64,000 bases of DNA from Nitrospirota bacterium (GTDB taxonomy: Bacteria > Nitrospirota > Thermodesulfovibrionia > UBA6902 > JAJYJJ01), in assembly GCA_021789595.1 (NCBI GenBank), contig JAJYJJ010000005.1, positions 1 through 64,000 on the forward strand, written 5' to 3'. The notes under the pieces were generated by a model, which was not told where the DNA came from, searched no databases, and worked only from the letters and a program-made list of their open reading frames with translations. The first letter of the stretch is position 1. Each line of letters begins with the position of its first letter. A program made the translations under genes and the position numbers. Below are positions 33,623 to 41,857 of this stretch, piece after piece.

Positions 33623-33832
33623 TTACTCCTCTACCCACGGATAAAAACTCTGCTCATCCGTAATCTTCAATCTCTCAACTATCCAATCTTCAATGACATC
33701 TCTGACTTCGCCAATCATCTCAATATCCCATCTGATTTCATCTGCAGTTGGATTGAGTTCCCGAATGAGCTGATAGATGGCGTTGTCAACGCTGTCCTGT
33801 CTTTCAATCTGTTCTTCTGTTAATTCTTCCAT
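33623..33832 (-). CDS. Small acidic protein of the restriction operon
   Basis: 69 aa from the ATG at 33832, with an AAAGGA box about 9 bp upstream; the frame is open 18 codons further but with an unlike, Arg-rich sequence. Very acidic and helical (MEELTEEQIERQDSVDNAIY, then EIRWDIEMIGEVRDVIEDW), ending FYPWVEE. Stops 1 bp before the methyltransferase start. No helix-turn-helix, so not an ordinary C protein. It could be a chaperone-like or DNA-mimic accessory; function unknown. Confidence 0.7.
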   Translation of the reverse strand: MEELTEEQIERQDSVDNAIYQLIRELNPTADEIRWDIEMIGEVRDVIEDWIVERLKITDEQSFYPWVEE

Positions 33833-33882
33833 ACGATTAATCCTTTGTCTTTTTAAATTCCTTACATTATTACACCTAAAAT

Positions 33883-33990
33883 TCAAACCCCAATAGTCTC
33901 ACGACAGATACTCAAAAAATCCTCTGAAATTTTTTTATCTTCCTCAGCAATTTCCTTGTAGATATTTTTAATTTCTTCAAAAGTTTTCAT
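33883..33990 (-). CDS. Tiny 35-aa protein at the head of the restriction operon
   Basis: ATG at 33990 behind a strong AAGGAAGG box; the stop is at 33885-33883. The sequence starts MKTFEEIKNIYKEIAEEDKK and ends ICRETIGV, amphipathic helical and charged, with no membrane segment. Upstream of the 69-aa gene by 50 bp. The strong ribosome site is the main evidence that it is translated. Confidence 0.5.
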   Translation of the reverse strand: MKTFEEIKNIYKEIAEEDKKISEDFLSICRETIGV

Positions 33991-34005
33991 AGTAACCCTT
34001 CCTTA

Positions 34006-34030
34006 CCCCTTTAAACGGCTCATTATCCGC
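34006..34030. repeat. 25-bp direct repeat, right copy
   Basis: Partner of 31138-31162, one mismatch in 25. Lies between vapC and the 35-aa gene, directly upstream of that gene's ribosome site. Confidence 0.85.
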
Positions 34031-34037
34031 GGTCAGA

Positions 34038-34448
34038 TTAAAAAACATTTGAAACACCTTCTATGTTTTTAAAATGCTTAACATCAAACGTGGCCACTTT
34101 TTTGAAATCTTTTGATTTCATATACGCGATATTATAGGCATCAATAAAGTCCATTTTCCCTGTAGAATAAAGAACAACTGCTTCTTTGACTCTTGCATGG
34201 TTAGCTATTTTGAGGTTTTTTGTTTCGAGGATTGTTTCAACTACTTCTTTTATCTCTAATCTTGAAAAATCATAATATGATTCAAGAACCCAGACTATCT
34301 CAGCTATAACAATGTCGGTTGTTTCGAGCTTTAGCTCCCCCTTTTCTGTTTTTTCAAAAAGCTCCTTGGCTTTTACGTAAAGAGATTCAACATCTCTGAC
34401 GAAAAATCTTAAAAATACATTGGTGTCAACAAAAATAGGGTCATCCAC
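34038..34448 (-). CDS. vapC: VapC-type PIN toxin
   Basis: 136 aa single PIN domain with the four acidic residues: IFVDTNVFLRFF, IVIAEIVWVLES, MDFIDAYNIAYM and VATFDVKHF. VapC toxins are RNases that cut tRNA or rRNA. Its start overlaps the antitoxin stop by 8 bp, giving the usual antitoxin-first order. Confidence 0.93.
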   Translation of the reverse strand: MDDPIFVDTNVFLRFFVRDVESLYVKAKELFEKTEKGELKLETTDIVIAEIVWVLESYYDFSRLEIKEVVETILETKNLKIANHARVKEAVVLYSTGKMDFIDAYNIAYMKSKDFKKVATFDVKHFKNIEGVSNVF

Positions 34449-34695
34449 TCTTTAATCCCTCTTTTGCAATTCTCTTTGCAACAACTTTCTTGGTAAACTC
34501 CCTCTCGTCTCCAAATCCAACCTTCCTGCCCTTAGCAATTCCACCGAGGCTTAGTATTGATTTCCTTTCTTTTTTCTTTAAAATCAGCGCATCACCTTTT
34601 ACCTCGAATATAAGGCTGTCGCCTTCCTTGATGTGAAGCTTTTCCCTGAATGCCTTTGGTATTGTTACCTGCCCCTTTTTTGTTATTGTTGACAT
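34441..34695 (-). CDS. vapB: AbrB/MazE-fold antitoxin of VapC
   Basis: 84 aa. An N-terminal SpoVT-AbrB DNA-binding swapped hairpin (ITKKGQVTIPKAFREKLHI, then GDSLIFEVKGDALILKKKE) is followed by a basic C-terminal tail that would bind the toxin. GGAGGT box before the ATG. Expected to repress its own promoter with VapC at the palindrome just upstream. Confidence 0.92.
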   Translation of the reverse strand: MSTITKKGQVTIPKAFREKLHIKEGDSLIFEVKGDALILKKKERKSILSLGGIAKGRKVGFGDEREFTKKVVAKRIAKEGLKSG

Positions 34696-34710
34696 TTCCT
34701 TACCTCCAAA

Positions 34711-34752
34711 ATAGTCTTACCTTATTTTAGGTATTACTATTTAGAAAGTCAA
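34711..34752 (-). promoter_or_regulatory. vapBC promoter with palindromic operator
   Basis: Minus strand TTGACT (34752-34747), 17 bp, TAAAAT (34729-34724). A 30-bp imperfect palindrome (34711-34740; arms ATAGTAATACCT and AGGTAAGACTAT, 10 of 12 paired, 6-bp centre) covers the -10, as expected for autorepression by the antitoxin complex. The -35 overlaps the end of the dCMP deaminase gene. Confidence 0.75.
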
Positions 34753-35237
34753 ACCTTAATCCCCTCCAACTCCCTCACATCCTCCACTCTCACGATGCTC
34801 CCGTCTTTACTGAGATAGATGACCTCTTTTATCATTGCATTCCTTATCATCCTTCTGCACAGAAGGCAGGACTTTCCTTCTGCAGGGGAATTGTCTTCTT
34901 CAAAACCTGCAATGTAGATAGCTGCATCCTTCATCCTCTCTGGTGAGCCGTTGATAATGGCATTCTGCTCTGCATGGACTGCCTCGCAGAGCTCATATCT
35001 TTCACCTGAAGGTATATTGAGTTCCTTCCTCTTGCAATTGCCTCTATCCACACAGTTTGTTGAGCCCCGCGGTGCGCCGTTGTACCCTGTGCTCACAATG
35101 ACATTGTCCTTCACGATTACCGCTCCATATCGCCTCCGCAAACAGGTGGAACGGGAGGATACCACCTTTGCTATCTCTATAAAGTATTCATCCCATGAAG
35201 GCCTGTTAAATGGCTTATTACCGTTATCTCCATTCAT
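34749..35237 (-). CDS. dCMP/cytidylate deaminase (ComEB-like)
   Basis: 162 aa from the ATG at 35237 with an AGGAGG box. Zinc-dependent deaminase: HAEQNAI (zinc His and catalytic Glu) and CLLCRRMI (two zinc Cys); CNGAPRG-like substrate loop (TGYNGAPRGSTNC). Converts dCMP to dUMP for dTTP synthesis. Overlaps no other gene and follows the class II RNR by 8 bp, so both belong to one dNTP-supply operon. Confidence 0.92.
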   Translation of the reverse strand: MNGDNGNKPFNRPSWDEYFIEIAKVVSSRSTCLRRRYGAVIVKDNVIVSTGYNGAPRGSTNCVDRGNCKRKELNIPSGERYELCEAVHAEQNAIINGSPERMKDAAIYIAGFEEDNSPAEGKSCLLCRRMIRNAMIKEVIYLSKDGSIVRVEDVRELEGIKV

Positions 35238-35245
35238 AAAGCCTC

Positions 35246-37543
35246 CTAACTGCACTTTGTAAATCCGCAGTTATGGCATACTGCACAGCCGCCCTCATGT
35301 TCAACAGCGCCGCCGCACTCAGGGCATGCGCCGATGAGCATTATCTCATGCAGGCCATCCTTATGCCCGTTGCCGTTTCCTTTGTCGGCCTTCAAGTTGT
35401 ATTTTTCTATAGCCTTTGCAATGGCATCAGAACATGACAATATCTTCCCGCCATTACACCATGTGGGCTGGTGGCAGGAGATGCCCTTTAACTGTTTTAC
35501 AACCTCATCAGGTTCGATATTGGACCTGAATGCTAAGGATACAAGCCTTCCTATGGCCTCTGCCTGGCTTGAAGCACATCCTCCAGCCTTGCCCATGGAT
35601 GTGAACAGCTCAAAGAGATGGCCGTTTTCATCCTCGTTTATTGTGACATAGAGGTTTCCGCATCCGGTCTTCATAAACCTCGTTGAGCCCCTTATCACCT
35701 CGGGCCTTTTCTTTGGGACTATCTTGACTGTCTGGGCGTTGACCTGTTGAGTGCTGTCTTTTGTCTTCCCTGTTGAGAGAACCTGCTCTTCCCTTGAGCC
35801 GTCCCTGTAAACAGTAACACCCTTACAGTTAAGCTTGTAGGCAAGGAGATAGACATCCTCCACATCCTTAGGCGTTGCGTGGTGAGGGAAGTTAACGGTT
35901 TTTGATACTGCATTATCCACATGCCTCTGGAAGGCTGCCTGCATCTTTATATGTTCTACAGGTGTTATATCATGGGCAGTCACAAATATAGACCTTATGT
36001 CTGATGGGATCTCATTGAAGCCCTGTATGCTCCCCTTTTCTGCGATCCTCTCCATGAGGTCCCTGCTCCAGAAGCCGTTTTCCTTTGCGACCTTTTCAAA
36101 GTATGGATTAACCTCGATGAGCCTTGTCCCTTCCATGACGGTTCTTACAAAGGAGATCGCAAAAAGCGGCTCTATTCCTGACGAACAACCTGCAATTATG
36201 GAAAGGGTTCCTGTTGGAGCAATGGTTGTTATGGTTGCATTTCTTAGCGGCATTTTTCCGTCATATATGCTGCCTTTATAATTAGGGAATACCCCCCGAC
36301 CTTCTGCCAATGCCATTGATGCATTCCTTCCTTCTGTCTGTATGAAACCCATCACATTCTCAGCCAGCCCTACTGCATCTACGGAATTGTAAGGGATGTC
36401 CAGACGAATGAGCATATCTGCCCATCCCATGACGCCAAGGCCTATCTTCCTGTTTGCCTTTGTCATCTCCTCTATCTTGGGTAGAGGATACCTGTTTACA
36501 TCTATGACATTATCGAGGAAATGGACCGCCTTCCATGTCGTGTCTCTGAGTTTATCCCAGTCCACCTCATATTGAACTGACGAGGGGTTAATCCCCCCCG
36601 CCCCCCCCTTAGTAAAGGGGGGTGAGGGGGGATTTGCTGGCTTTACCATCTTTGCAAGGTTTATTGAGCCCAGGTTGCAGGACTCATAGGGGAGAAGCGG
36701 CTGCTCCCCGCAGGGGTTTGTGGATTCTATCTCTCCTGTATGCGGAGTCGGATTAGATGCATTCAGCCTGTCGAGGAATACAATGCCAGGCTCGCCGTTT
36801 TTCCATGCGTGGTTCACGATTAAATTAAAGACATCCCTCGCTCTTAGCCTCTTTGTGAGCTGTTTCGTCCTTGGGTTTATAAGTTCGTATTCCCTGTCCT
36901 CGCACAGGGCATTCATAAACTCCTCGGTAAGGCCGACAGATATATTGAAATTGTTGAGCCTTGTATCCTCATTTTTACATGTGATAAAACTCAGGATGTC
37001 GGGATGGTCTACACGTAAAAGGCCCATGTTTGCACCTCGCCTTGTCCCCCCCTGCTTTACAGCCTCTGTTGCTGAATCAAACACGGTCATAAAGGATACA
37101 GGGCCTGATGAGATGCCTTTTGTTGAGCCAACAACATCTCCGCTCGGTCTTAGCCGTGAAAAACTGAATCCTGTGCCTCCCCCTGATTTGTGTATTATGG
37201 CGGCATTTTTTACTGCATCGAAGATGGACTCCATCGAGTCTTCTACAGGAAGGACAAAACATGCAGAGAGCTGCCCAAGCCTCCTCCCTGCATTCATGAG
37301 GGTGGGGCTGTTTGGAAGGAACTCAAAAGATGTCATCATCCCGTAGAATTCATCCTCTGTTTCAGATGCATTCTGCGGAGTTTTGCCGTAATTCATATCG
37401 GCTGATGCTATTGCCTTTGAAATCCTCCTGAACATCACCTCAGGGGTTTCAACAACCTTCCCTTCCTCATCCTTCTTAAGATACCGTTTCTCAAGGACCT
37501 TTAATGCATTTGTCGTAAGATTAAGACCGTCCAATGCCTTCAT
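35246..37543 (-). CDS. nrdJ: Adenosylcobalamin-dependent (class II) ribonucleotide reductase
   Basis: 765 aa from the ATG at 37543 behind GGGAGGGG. Active-site elements: [16 protein letters not shown] (first redox Cys), [17 protein letters not shown] (radical Cys loop), and [17 protein letters not shown]. The C-terminus has a zinc-ribbon-like GACPECGG and CAVCHNCG tail carrying the reducing cysteines. Reduces ribonucleotides using B12 instead of oxygen or a glycyl radical. An in-frame palindromic repeat (36588-36634) adds [14 protein letters not shown]. An NrdR-like operator lies in its promoter. Confidence 0.95.
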   Translation of the reverse strand: MKALDGLNLTTNALKVLEKRYLKKDEEGKVVETPEVMFRRISKAIASADMNYGKTPQNASETEDEFYGMMTSFEFLPNSPTLMNAGRRLGQLSACFVLPVEDSMESIFDAVKNAAIIHKSGGGTGFSFSRLRPSGDVVGSTKGISSGPVSFMTVFDSATEAVKQGGTRRGANMGLLRVDHPDILSFITCKNEDTRLNNFNISVGLTEEFMNALCEDREYELINPRTKQLTKRLRARDVFNLIVNHAWKNGEPGIVFLDRLNASNPTPHTGEIESTNPCGEQPLLPYESCNLGSINLAKMVKPANPPSPPFTKGGAGGINPSSVQYEVDWDKLRDTTWKAVHFLDNVIDVNRYPLPKIEEMTKANRKIGLGVMGWADMLIRLDIPYNSVDAVGLAENVMGFIQTEGRNASMALAEGRGVFPNYKGSIYDGKMPLRNATITTIAPTGTLSIIAGCSSGIEPLFAISFVRTVMEGTRLIEVNPYFEKVAKENGFWSRDLMERIAEKGSIQGFNEIPSDIRSIFVTAHDITPVEHIKMQAAFQRHVDNAVSKTVNFPHHATPKDVEDVYLLAYKLNCKGVTVYRDGSREEQVLSTGKTKDSTQQVNAQTVKIVPKKRPEVIRGSTRFMKTGCGNLYVTINEDENGHLFELFTSMGKAGGCASSQAEAIGRLVSLAFRSNIEPDEVVKQLKGISCHQPTWCNGGKILSCSDAIAKAIEKYNLKADKGNGNGHKDGLHEIMLIGACPECGGAVEHEGGCAVCHNCGFTKCS
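36588..36634. repeat. In-frame palindromic C/G-rich repeat, copy 5
   Basis: TTAATCCCCCC outer arm, an inner CCCCCCTTAGTAAAGGGGGG hairpin, and GGGGGGATT. Lies in nrdJ and encodes [15 protein letters not shown]. Confidence 0.9.
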
Positions 37544-37663
37544 AAACCCCTCCCTTTTCAAATTTTAAAAAGTTTATTTATTAATCAGATGCCTGCCTGA
37601 AAATACCCTTTCAAATCCCCCCTCCCTATCCAATAAATTGTATTATTAATCCACTTTTTACTA

Positions 37664-37692
37664 ATTTAACCACAATATATTGTGTATGTCAA
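37664..37692 (-). promoter_or_regulatory. nrdJ promoter with NrdR box in the spacer
   Basis: Minus strand TTGACA (37692-37687), 17 bp, TTAAAT (37669-37664). The spacer is filled by the palindrome CACAATATATTGTG (37671-37684), a close match to the NrdR consensus ACACWATATATWGTGT. A weaker half-match (CCAATAAATTGTA, 37630-37642) lies 42 bp downstream. Occupancy would block RNA polymerase, so dATP-dependent repression by NrdR is expected. The leader to the nrdJ ATG is about 115 nt. The rest of the gap holds a C-rich half-copy of the palindromic repeat near 37614-37628. Confidence 0.78.
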
Positions 37693-37782
37693 GTAAAATC
37701 TTAAACTTCGGGAAGTCCTTGTGTTTTAAGGGAAATTCCTGTAAAAAGGCTGTGGAAATCCTGTGAAGAAAAAATTGCCGAT

Positions 37783-40440
37783 TTAGTGGGCCTCTGCCCA
37801 GGTTTTACCTACCCCTATATCAACCTTCAATGGCACTGAAAAATCTATAACCCCTTCCATCTCCTCTTTCACAAGTGAAGTAACAACATCTATCTCTTCC
37901 TGAGGGGCATCAAGGAGAAGTTCGTCATGCACCTGAAGGATTATCCTTGTCTTCACGGCCTCCTTCCTGAGCCTCCGCCATATATTCAACATGGCAAGCT
38001 TTATCAGATCCGCTGCAGAGCCCTGGATTGGGCTGTTTACAGCAAGCCTCTCGCCAAGCTGTCTTGTTGTTGAATTACTGCTTAAAAGCTCAGGTATTGA
38101 CCTTCTTCTACAGAGGATGGTTGTCACATAGCCTTTATCCCTTGCCTCCTTGATGGTGTTTTCTATGTATTGCTTTACACCCCTGTGTTTTTCAAAATAC
38201 CTGTCTATGTACTGCCTTGCCTCTGCTGCTGATATGCCAAGCTCTTTAGATAGGCCATATGGGCTTATGCCATAGACAATCCCGAAATTAACGGTCTTTG
38301 CCCTTCTCCTCATCTCAGGTGTAACATCATCAGGGACAACACCGAAGAGCTCAGATGCTGTCCTTGTATGGATGTCGATAGAATCTCTGAATGCACTCAT
38401 AAGGCCCTCATCCTGGCTTAGATGTGCAAGTATCCTTAATTCTATCTGGGAGTAATCAGAGGATATAAGGAGGCTGCCATCAGCAGCAATAAAGGCATCC
38501 CTTATCCTTCTTCCCCATTCACCCTTTACAGGGATATTCTGGAGATTCGGCTCTGAGCTGCTCAGCCTTCCTGTTGCAGTTACTGTCTGATTAAAGGATG
38601 TATGCAGCCTCTGTGTCTTTGCATCTATAAGCATTGGAAGCGCATCCACATATGTATTTTTCAGCTTTGTAAGCGTCCTGTACTCGAGTATCTCCTTTGG
38701 AAGCTCATGCTCTAAGGCAAGCTCCTCAAGCACACCAACCTCTGTAGAATACCCTGTTTTAGTCTTTTTTTTGGGCTGTAGCCCGAGCTTTTCAAAGAGT
38801 ATTGTCCTTAACTGTTTTGGAGAATTTATGTTGAACTCCTCTCCTGCAAGGAAATATATCCTCCTCTGGATGGAATCAATACCCCTTTCAAGCTCTTTTG
38901 AAATGACGTGCATCTTTTCTGTGTCAATCCTCATCCCTGCCTCCTCCATATCAGCAAGGACATCTATCAATGGAAGCTCAACATCATAGAAAAGCTTATC
39001 AATGCCCATCTCTTTGATAAGGGGAAAAAGCCTGTGCTTGAGCTCCATCGTGAGTGCAGCATCCTCGCACGAATACCTTGTGGCATCCTCTATGGGTACC
39101 TCGCTAAAGTCCCTCATACCCTTTTTCATGACATCCTCAAAAGAGAGTTTTCTCAGGGTAAGATAATCAAGGCATACCTCCTCAAGGCTGTGGTTAGATT
39201 TATTCGGATTCAGGAGATACGAGCAGAGCATGGTGTCAAAGGATATGCCATTCAGTTCTACCCCTTCCTTCCTGAGGACTATCAGGTCATATTTTATATT
39301 GTGGCCGATCTTTTTGATGGATGGATCCTCAATGACCGGCCTTAAGACATCCATGACATGCGCAGGCAGAGGCTGTTCTGGCACGCCTGAATAATTGTGC
39401 CTTAATGGGATATAATACGCCTTTTTTGGATATGGCGATATTGAGATGCCAACAAGCTCTGCCTTTATAGGATCCCTATTGGTTGTCTCCGTATCAATAC
39501 ACATCTCTGTCTTTATCTCTGATAATGCCTTATTAATATCATCCATGCTCAGTGCCGTTGCATACTCACGGCCGTCCATCTCAACCTTTGGGATAAGCCT
39601 TAAAAGTCTGCTGAATTCAAACTCCTTGAACAGCCTGATAAGTTCTGGCCAGTCAGGCTCTCTGATTGTAAGCCCATCGATAGGTATGTCAACAGGTATG
39701 TTTGTATTTATGGTTGCAAGGCTTCTGCTCAATCTTACCTTATCCATATTCTCTATGATGGATGACCTCAACTTTGGCTTTCTAACCTTATCTGCATTTT
39801 CAAGGAGGTTATCAAGTTCTCCAAAATCCCTTATAAGCTCAACTGCGGTCTTCTCTCCGATACCAGAGACGCCGGGGATATTGTCAATGGCATCACCCAT
39901 CAGGGCCATTATCTCCGGGATCCTTGCTGGTGGAACACCGAAACGCTCTATCACATCCTTTTGCTCTGTAACCCTGTCCCTCATACTATCGTATGCCTTG
40001 ACATGTGGGCTTAGGAGCTGATAGATATCCTTATCTGCTGTCACTATCACTGTCTCTATGCCCTCCTGTTCAGCCTTTTTAGAAAGGCTTCCAAGTATAT
40101 CATCCGCCTCCTCACCTTCTATCTCAAGTGTTGGAACCTTAAATGCATTAACAATCTCCTTTATGTATGGTATCTGTGATCCCAGGGTATCAGGCATCTT
40201 TGGCCTCTGTGCCTTATATGCCTCATACAGCATGTGTCTTTTTGTTGGTGCAGGGGAGTCAAAGACAACGCATATGTAGTCAGGCATTTTTTCCCTGATA
40301 ATCTTAAGCAACATGTTTGTAAAGCCGTATATGGCGTTTGTGGGAAAGCCCTTGGAGGTTGTAAGCTCCCTTATGGCATAAAAGGCCCTATAGATGTATG
40401 AATGACCATCTATAAGGTAGAGGGTCTTCTTTCTCTCCAT
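37783..40440 (-). CDS. polA: DNA polymerase I
   Basis: 885 aa, full three-domain form. The 5'-3' exonuclease is residues 1 to about 290 (LIDGHSYIYRAFYA, GDAIDNIPGVSGIGEKTA). An active 3'-5' proofreading domain keeps its acidic residues (CIDTETT, HNIKYDLIVL, YSCEDAALTM). The polymerase domain runs to the end (SSDYSQIELRILAH motif A, RRRAKTVNFGIVYGIS motif B, LQVHDELLLD motif C). Removes RNA primers and fills repair gaps. 26 bp downstream of lemA. Confidence 0.97.
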   Translation of the reverse strand: MERKKTLYLIDGHSYIYRAFYAIRELTTSKGFPTNAIYGFTNMLLKIIREKMPDYICVVFDSPAPTKRHMLYEAYKAQRPKMPDTLGSQIPYIKEIVNAFKVPTLEIEGEEADDILGSLSKKAEQEGIETVIVTADKDIYQLLSPHVKAYDSMRDRVTEQKDVIERFGVPPARIPEIMALMGDAIDNIPGVSGIGEKTAVELIRDFGELDNLLENADKVRKPKLRSSIIENMDKVRLSRSLATINTNIPVDIPIDGLTIREPDWPELIRLFKEFEFSRLLRLIPKVEMDGREYATALSMDDINKALSEIKTEMCIDTETTNRDPIKAELVGISISPYPKKAYYIPLRHNYSGVPEQPLPAHVMDVLRPVIEDPSIKKIGHNIKYDLIVLRKEGVELNGISFDTMLCSYLLNPNKSNHSLEEVCLDYLTLRKLSFEDVMKKGMRDFSEVPIEDATRYSCEDAALTMELKHRLFPLIKEMGIDKLFYDVELPLIDVLADMEEAGMRIDTEKMHVISKELERGIDSIQRRIYFLAGEEFNINSPKQLRTILFEKLGLQPKKKTKTGYSTEVGVLEELALEHELPKEILEYRTLTKLKNTYVDALPMLIDAKTQRLHTSFNQTVTATGRLSSSEPNLQNIPVKGEWGRRIRDAFIAADGSLLISSDYSQIELRILAHLSQDEGLMSAFRDSIDIHTRTASELFGVVPDDVTPEMRRRAKTVNFGIVYGISPYGLSKELGISAAEARQYIDRYFEKHRGVKQYIENTIKEARDKGYVTTILCRRRSIPELLSSNSTTRQLGERLAVNSPIQGSAADLIKLAMLNIWRRLRKEAVKTRIILQVHDELLLDAPQEEIDVVTSLVKEEMEGVIDFSVPLKVDIGVGKTWAEAH

Positions 40441-40466
40441 TAATGGTCTTCTCGCAGGGTCAGGAT

Positions 40467-41039
40467 CTATTTCCCAAAATCCACCTTTGGAACTGCCTTT
40501 GCCTCTTCAGGTGCCTTGAAATAGGGGGCCTCTTTAAAGTTCATAAGCGTAGCAATAAGGACAGCAGGGAATCGCCTCCTCATCTGGTCATATACCTGAA
40601 CCTTCTCATTATACCTCATCCTCTCAACAGCTATCCTGTTTTCTGTGCCTGCAAGTTCATCCTGAAGCCTCATAAAGTTCTCATTGGCCTTTAACTCGGG
40701 ATAACGCTCAACAATCACAAGGAGTCTTGAGAGTGCTGTTGTGAGTTCATTTGAATAGTTCATCTTGTCCTGCACTGTCGTTGCACCTGCAAGCTTGGCC
40801 CGTGCATCAGCAACATGCTCAAAGACCTCTTTTTCGTGGGCTGCATATCCTTTTACAGTCTGCACAAGATTGGGGATCAGGTCGTTTCTTCTCTGCAGCT
40901 GGTTTTCTACCTGCGACCACTGGGCCTTAATAGCCTCATCCATGCTGACGAACCTGTTGTATGTTCCGACAGCAGAGCCAACGATTATAACCCCGAGCAG
41001 AACAACAATTGCTAAAAAAATCAGTATGGCCTTTTTCAT
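40467..41039 (-). CDS. lemA: LemA family protein
   Basis: 190 aa from the ATG at 41039 (AAGGAGG box). One N-terminal transmembrane helix (KKAILIFLAIVVLLGVIIVG) then a coiled helical bundle: YNRFVSMDEAIKAQWSQVEN, RRNDLIPNLVQTVKGYA and RYPELKANENFMRLQDELAG are family hallmarks. Function of LemA is not settled. It is very often paired with TPM-domain proteins, as here (next gene upstream). Confidence 0.93.
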   Translation of the reverse strand: MKKAILIFLAIVVLLGVIIVGSAVGTYNRFVSMDEAIKAQWSQVENQLQRRNDLIPNLVQTVKGYAAHEKEVFEHVADARAKLAGATTVQDKMNYSNELTTALSRLLVIVERYPELKANENFMRLQDELAGTENRIAVERMRYNEKVQVYDQMRRRFPAVLIATLMNFKEAPYFKAPEEAKAVPKVDFGK

Positions 41040-41062
41040 AATCAATACCTCCTTATATTATC

Positions 41063-41857
41063 CTACCATCCTCCACTTGCACCCCCTCCGCCGCTGCCTC
41101 CGCCACCGAAACCTCCAAAACCGCCCCCAAATCCGCCTCCGGAGCCGAAGCCTCCAAATCCGCCCCCAAACCCGCCTATAAATCCACGACCGCTCCGTTT
41201 CCTCGGCAGAAACATCGGAAGGGCAAAGAATACCAAAAACAAACTGATGGGGAATACATATGTTATAAGCATGTCTTCTACCTTGTTCCGCTGCCTGGCT
41301 TTCTTTACCGTCTCTATCTCTATGTTCATGCTGCCAGAGATCCTTCCGGCAACCGCAAGGGCTGCCTGATAAAGGCCTGTGCCGTATTGGCCATCCCTAA
41401 AGGCAGGTGTGATCTTACTCCTTATTATTCCACCTGCTATACCGTCTGTTATTACAGGTTCAAGTCCATAGCCTACCTCTATGCGGAGCTTATGTTCCTT
41501 CATGGATGCAAGGATTAAAACCCCATTGTCCTTACCCTTTTTGCCAATGCCCCATGCCTTAAACAATTCCTCTGCATATTCCTCGATCGTGCCGTAAGGC
41601 TCAAGGTCTTTGACTGTTACAACTGTAATCTCAGCAGAGGTCTTCTGCTGAACCTCCGTGCAAAGGCTATCTATCTTTTCTATATCGTCCTGACCCAGAA
41701 CCCCCGCAAAGTCATTTACATAGCCCCTTGGCGCAGGGAACTTGAAGGCAAAGAGAAAGGCAGAAAAAAGCAACAGGGCAGCCGTAATAAACGCAATAGA
41801 TGCCTTATCACTATTGTTGCATCCTTTTTCAAACCGAAATGCAGTTAGGCGTTTCAA
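41063..41857 (-). CDS. TPM-domain membrane protein with Gly-rich tail
   Basis: 264 aa. A hydrophobic segment at about 24-42, a TPM domain (YVNDFAGVLGQDDIEKIDSL, then GKKGKDNGVLILASMKEHKL and RIEVGYGLEPVITDGIAG), a second transmembrane helix near 196-212, and a tail of repeated GGFGGFG units ending GGASGGW. This layout (YgcG-like) goes with LemA. Roles suggested for the family include membrane-protein quality control and acid phosphatase-like activity; unproven here. 4-bp overlap with the gene upstream. Confidence 0.9.
   Translation of the reverse strand: MKRLTAFRFEKGCNNSDKASIAFITAALLLFSAFLFAFKFPAPRGYVNDFAGVLGQDDIEKIDSLCTEVQQKTSAEITVVTVKDLEPYGTIEEYAEELFKAWGIGKKGKDNGVLILASMKEHKLRIEVGYGLEPVITDGIAGGIIRSKITPAFRDGQYGTGLYQAALAVAGRISGSMNIEIETVKKARQRNKVEDMLITYVFPISLFLVFFALPMFLPRKRSGRGFIGGFGGGFGGFGSGGGFGGGFGGFGGGGSGGGGASGGW

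Noticed and set aside
25047-34695. Transposase, integrase or phage genes as movers of the defence island
   Set aside because: None of the frames shows a DDE, tyrosine- or serine-recombinase motif; the only tRNA nearby (tRNA-Phe at 22891) has recN and a ferredoxin gene between it and the island.
37544-37782. Cobalamin riboswitch upstream of the B12-dependent RNR
   Set aside because: No B12-box-like conserved element or multi-stem structure seen; the gap is explained by a promoter with an NrdR box.
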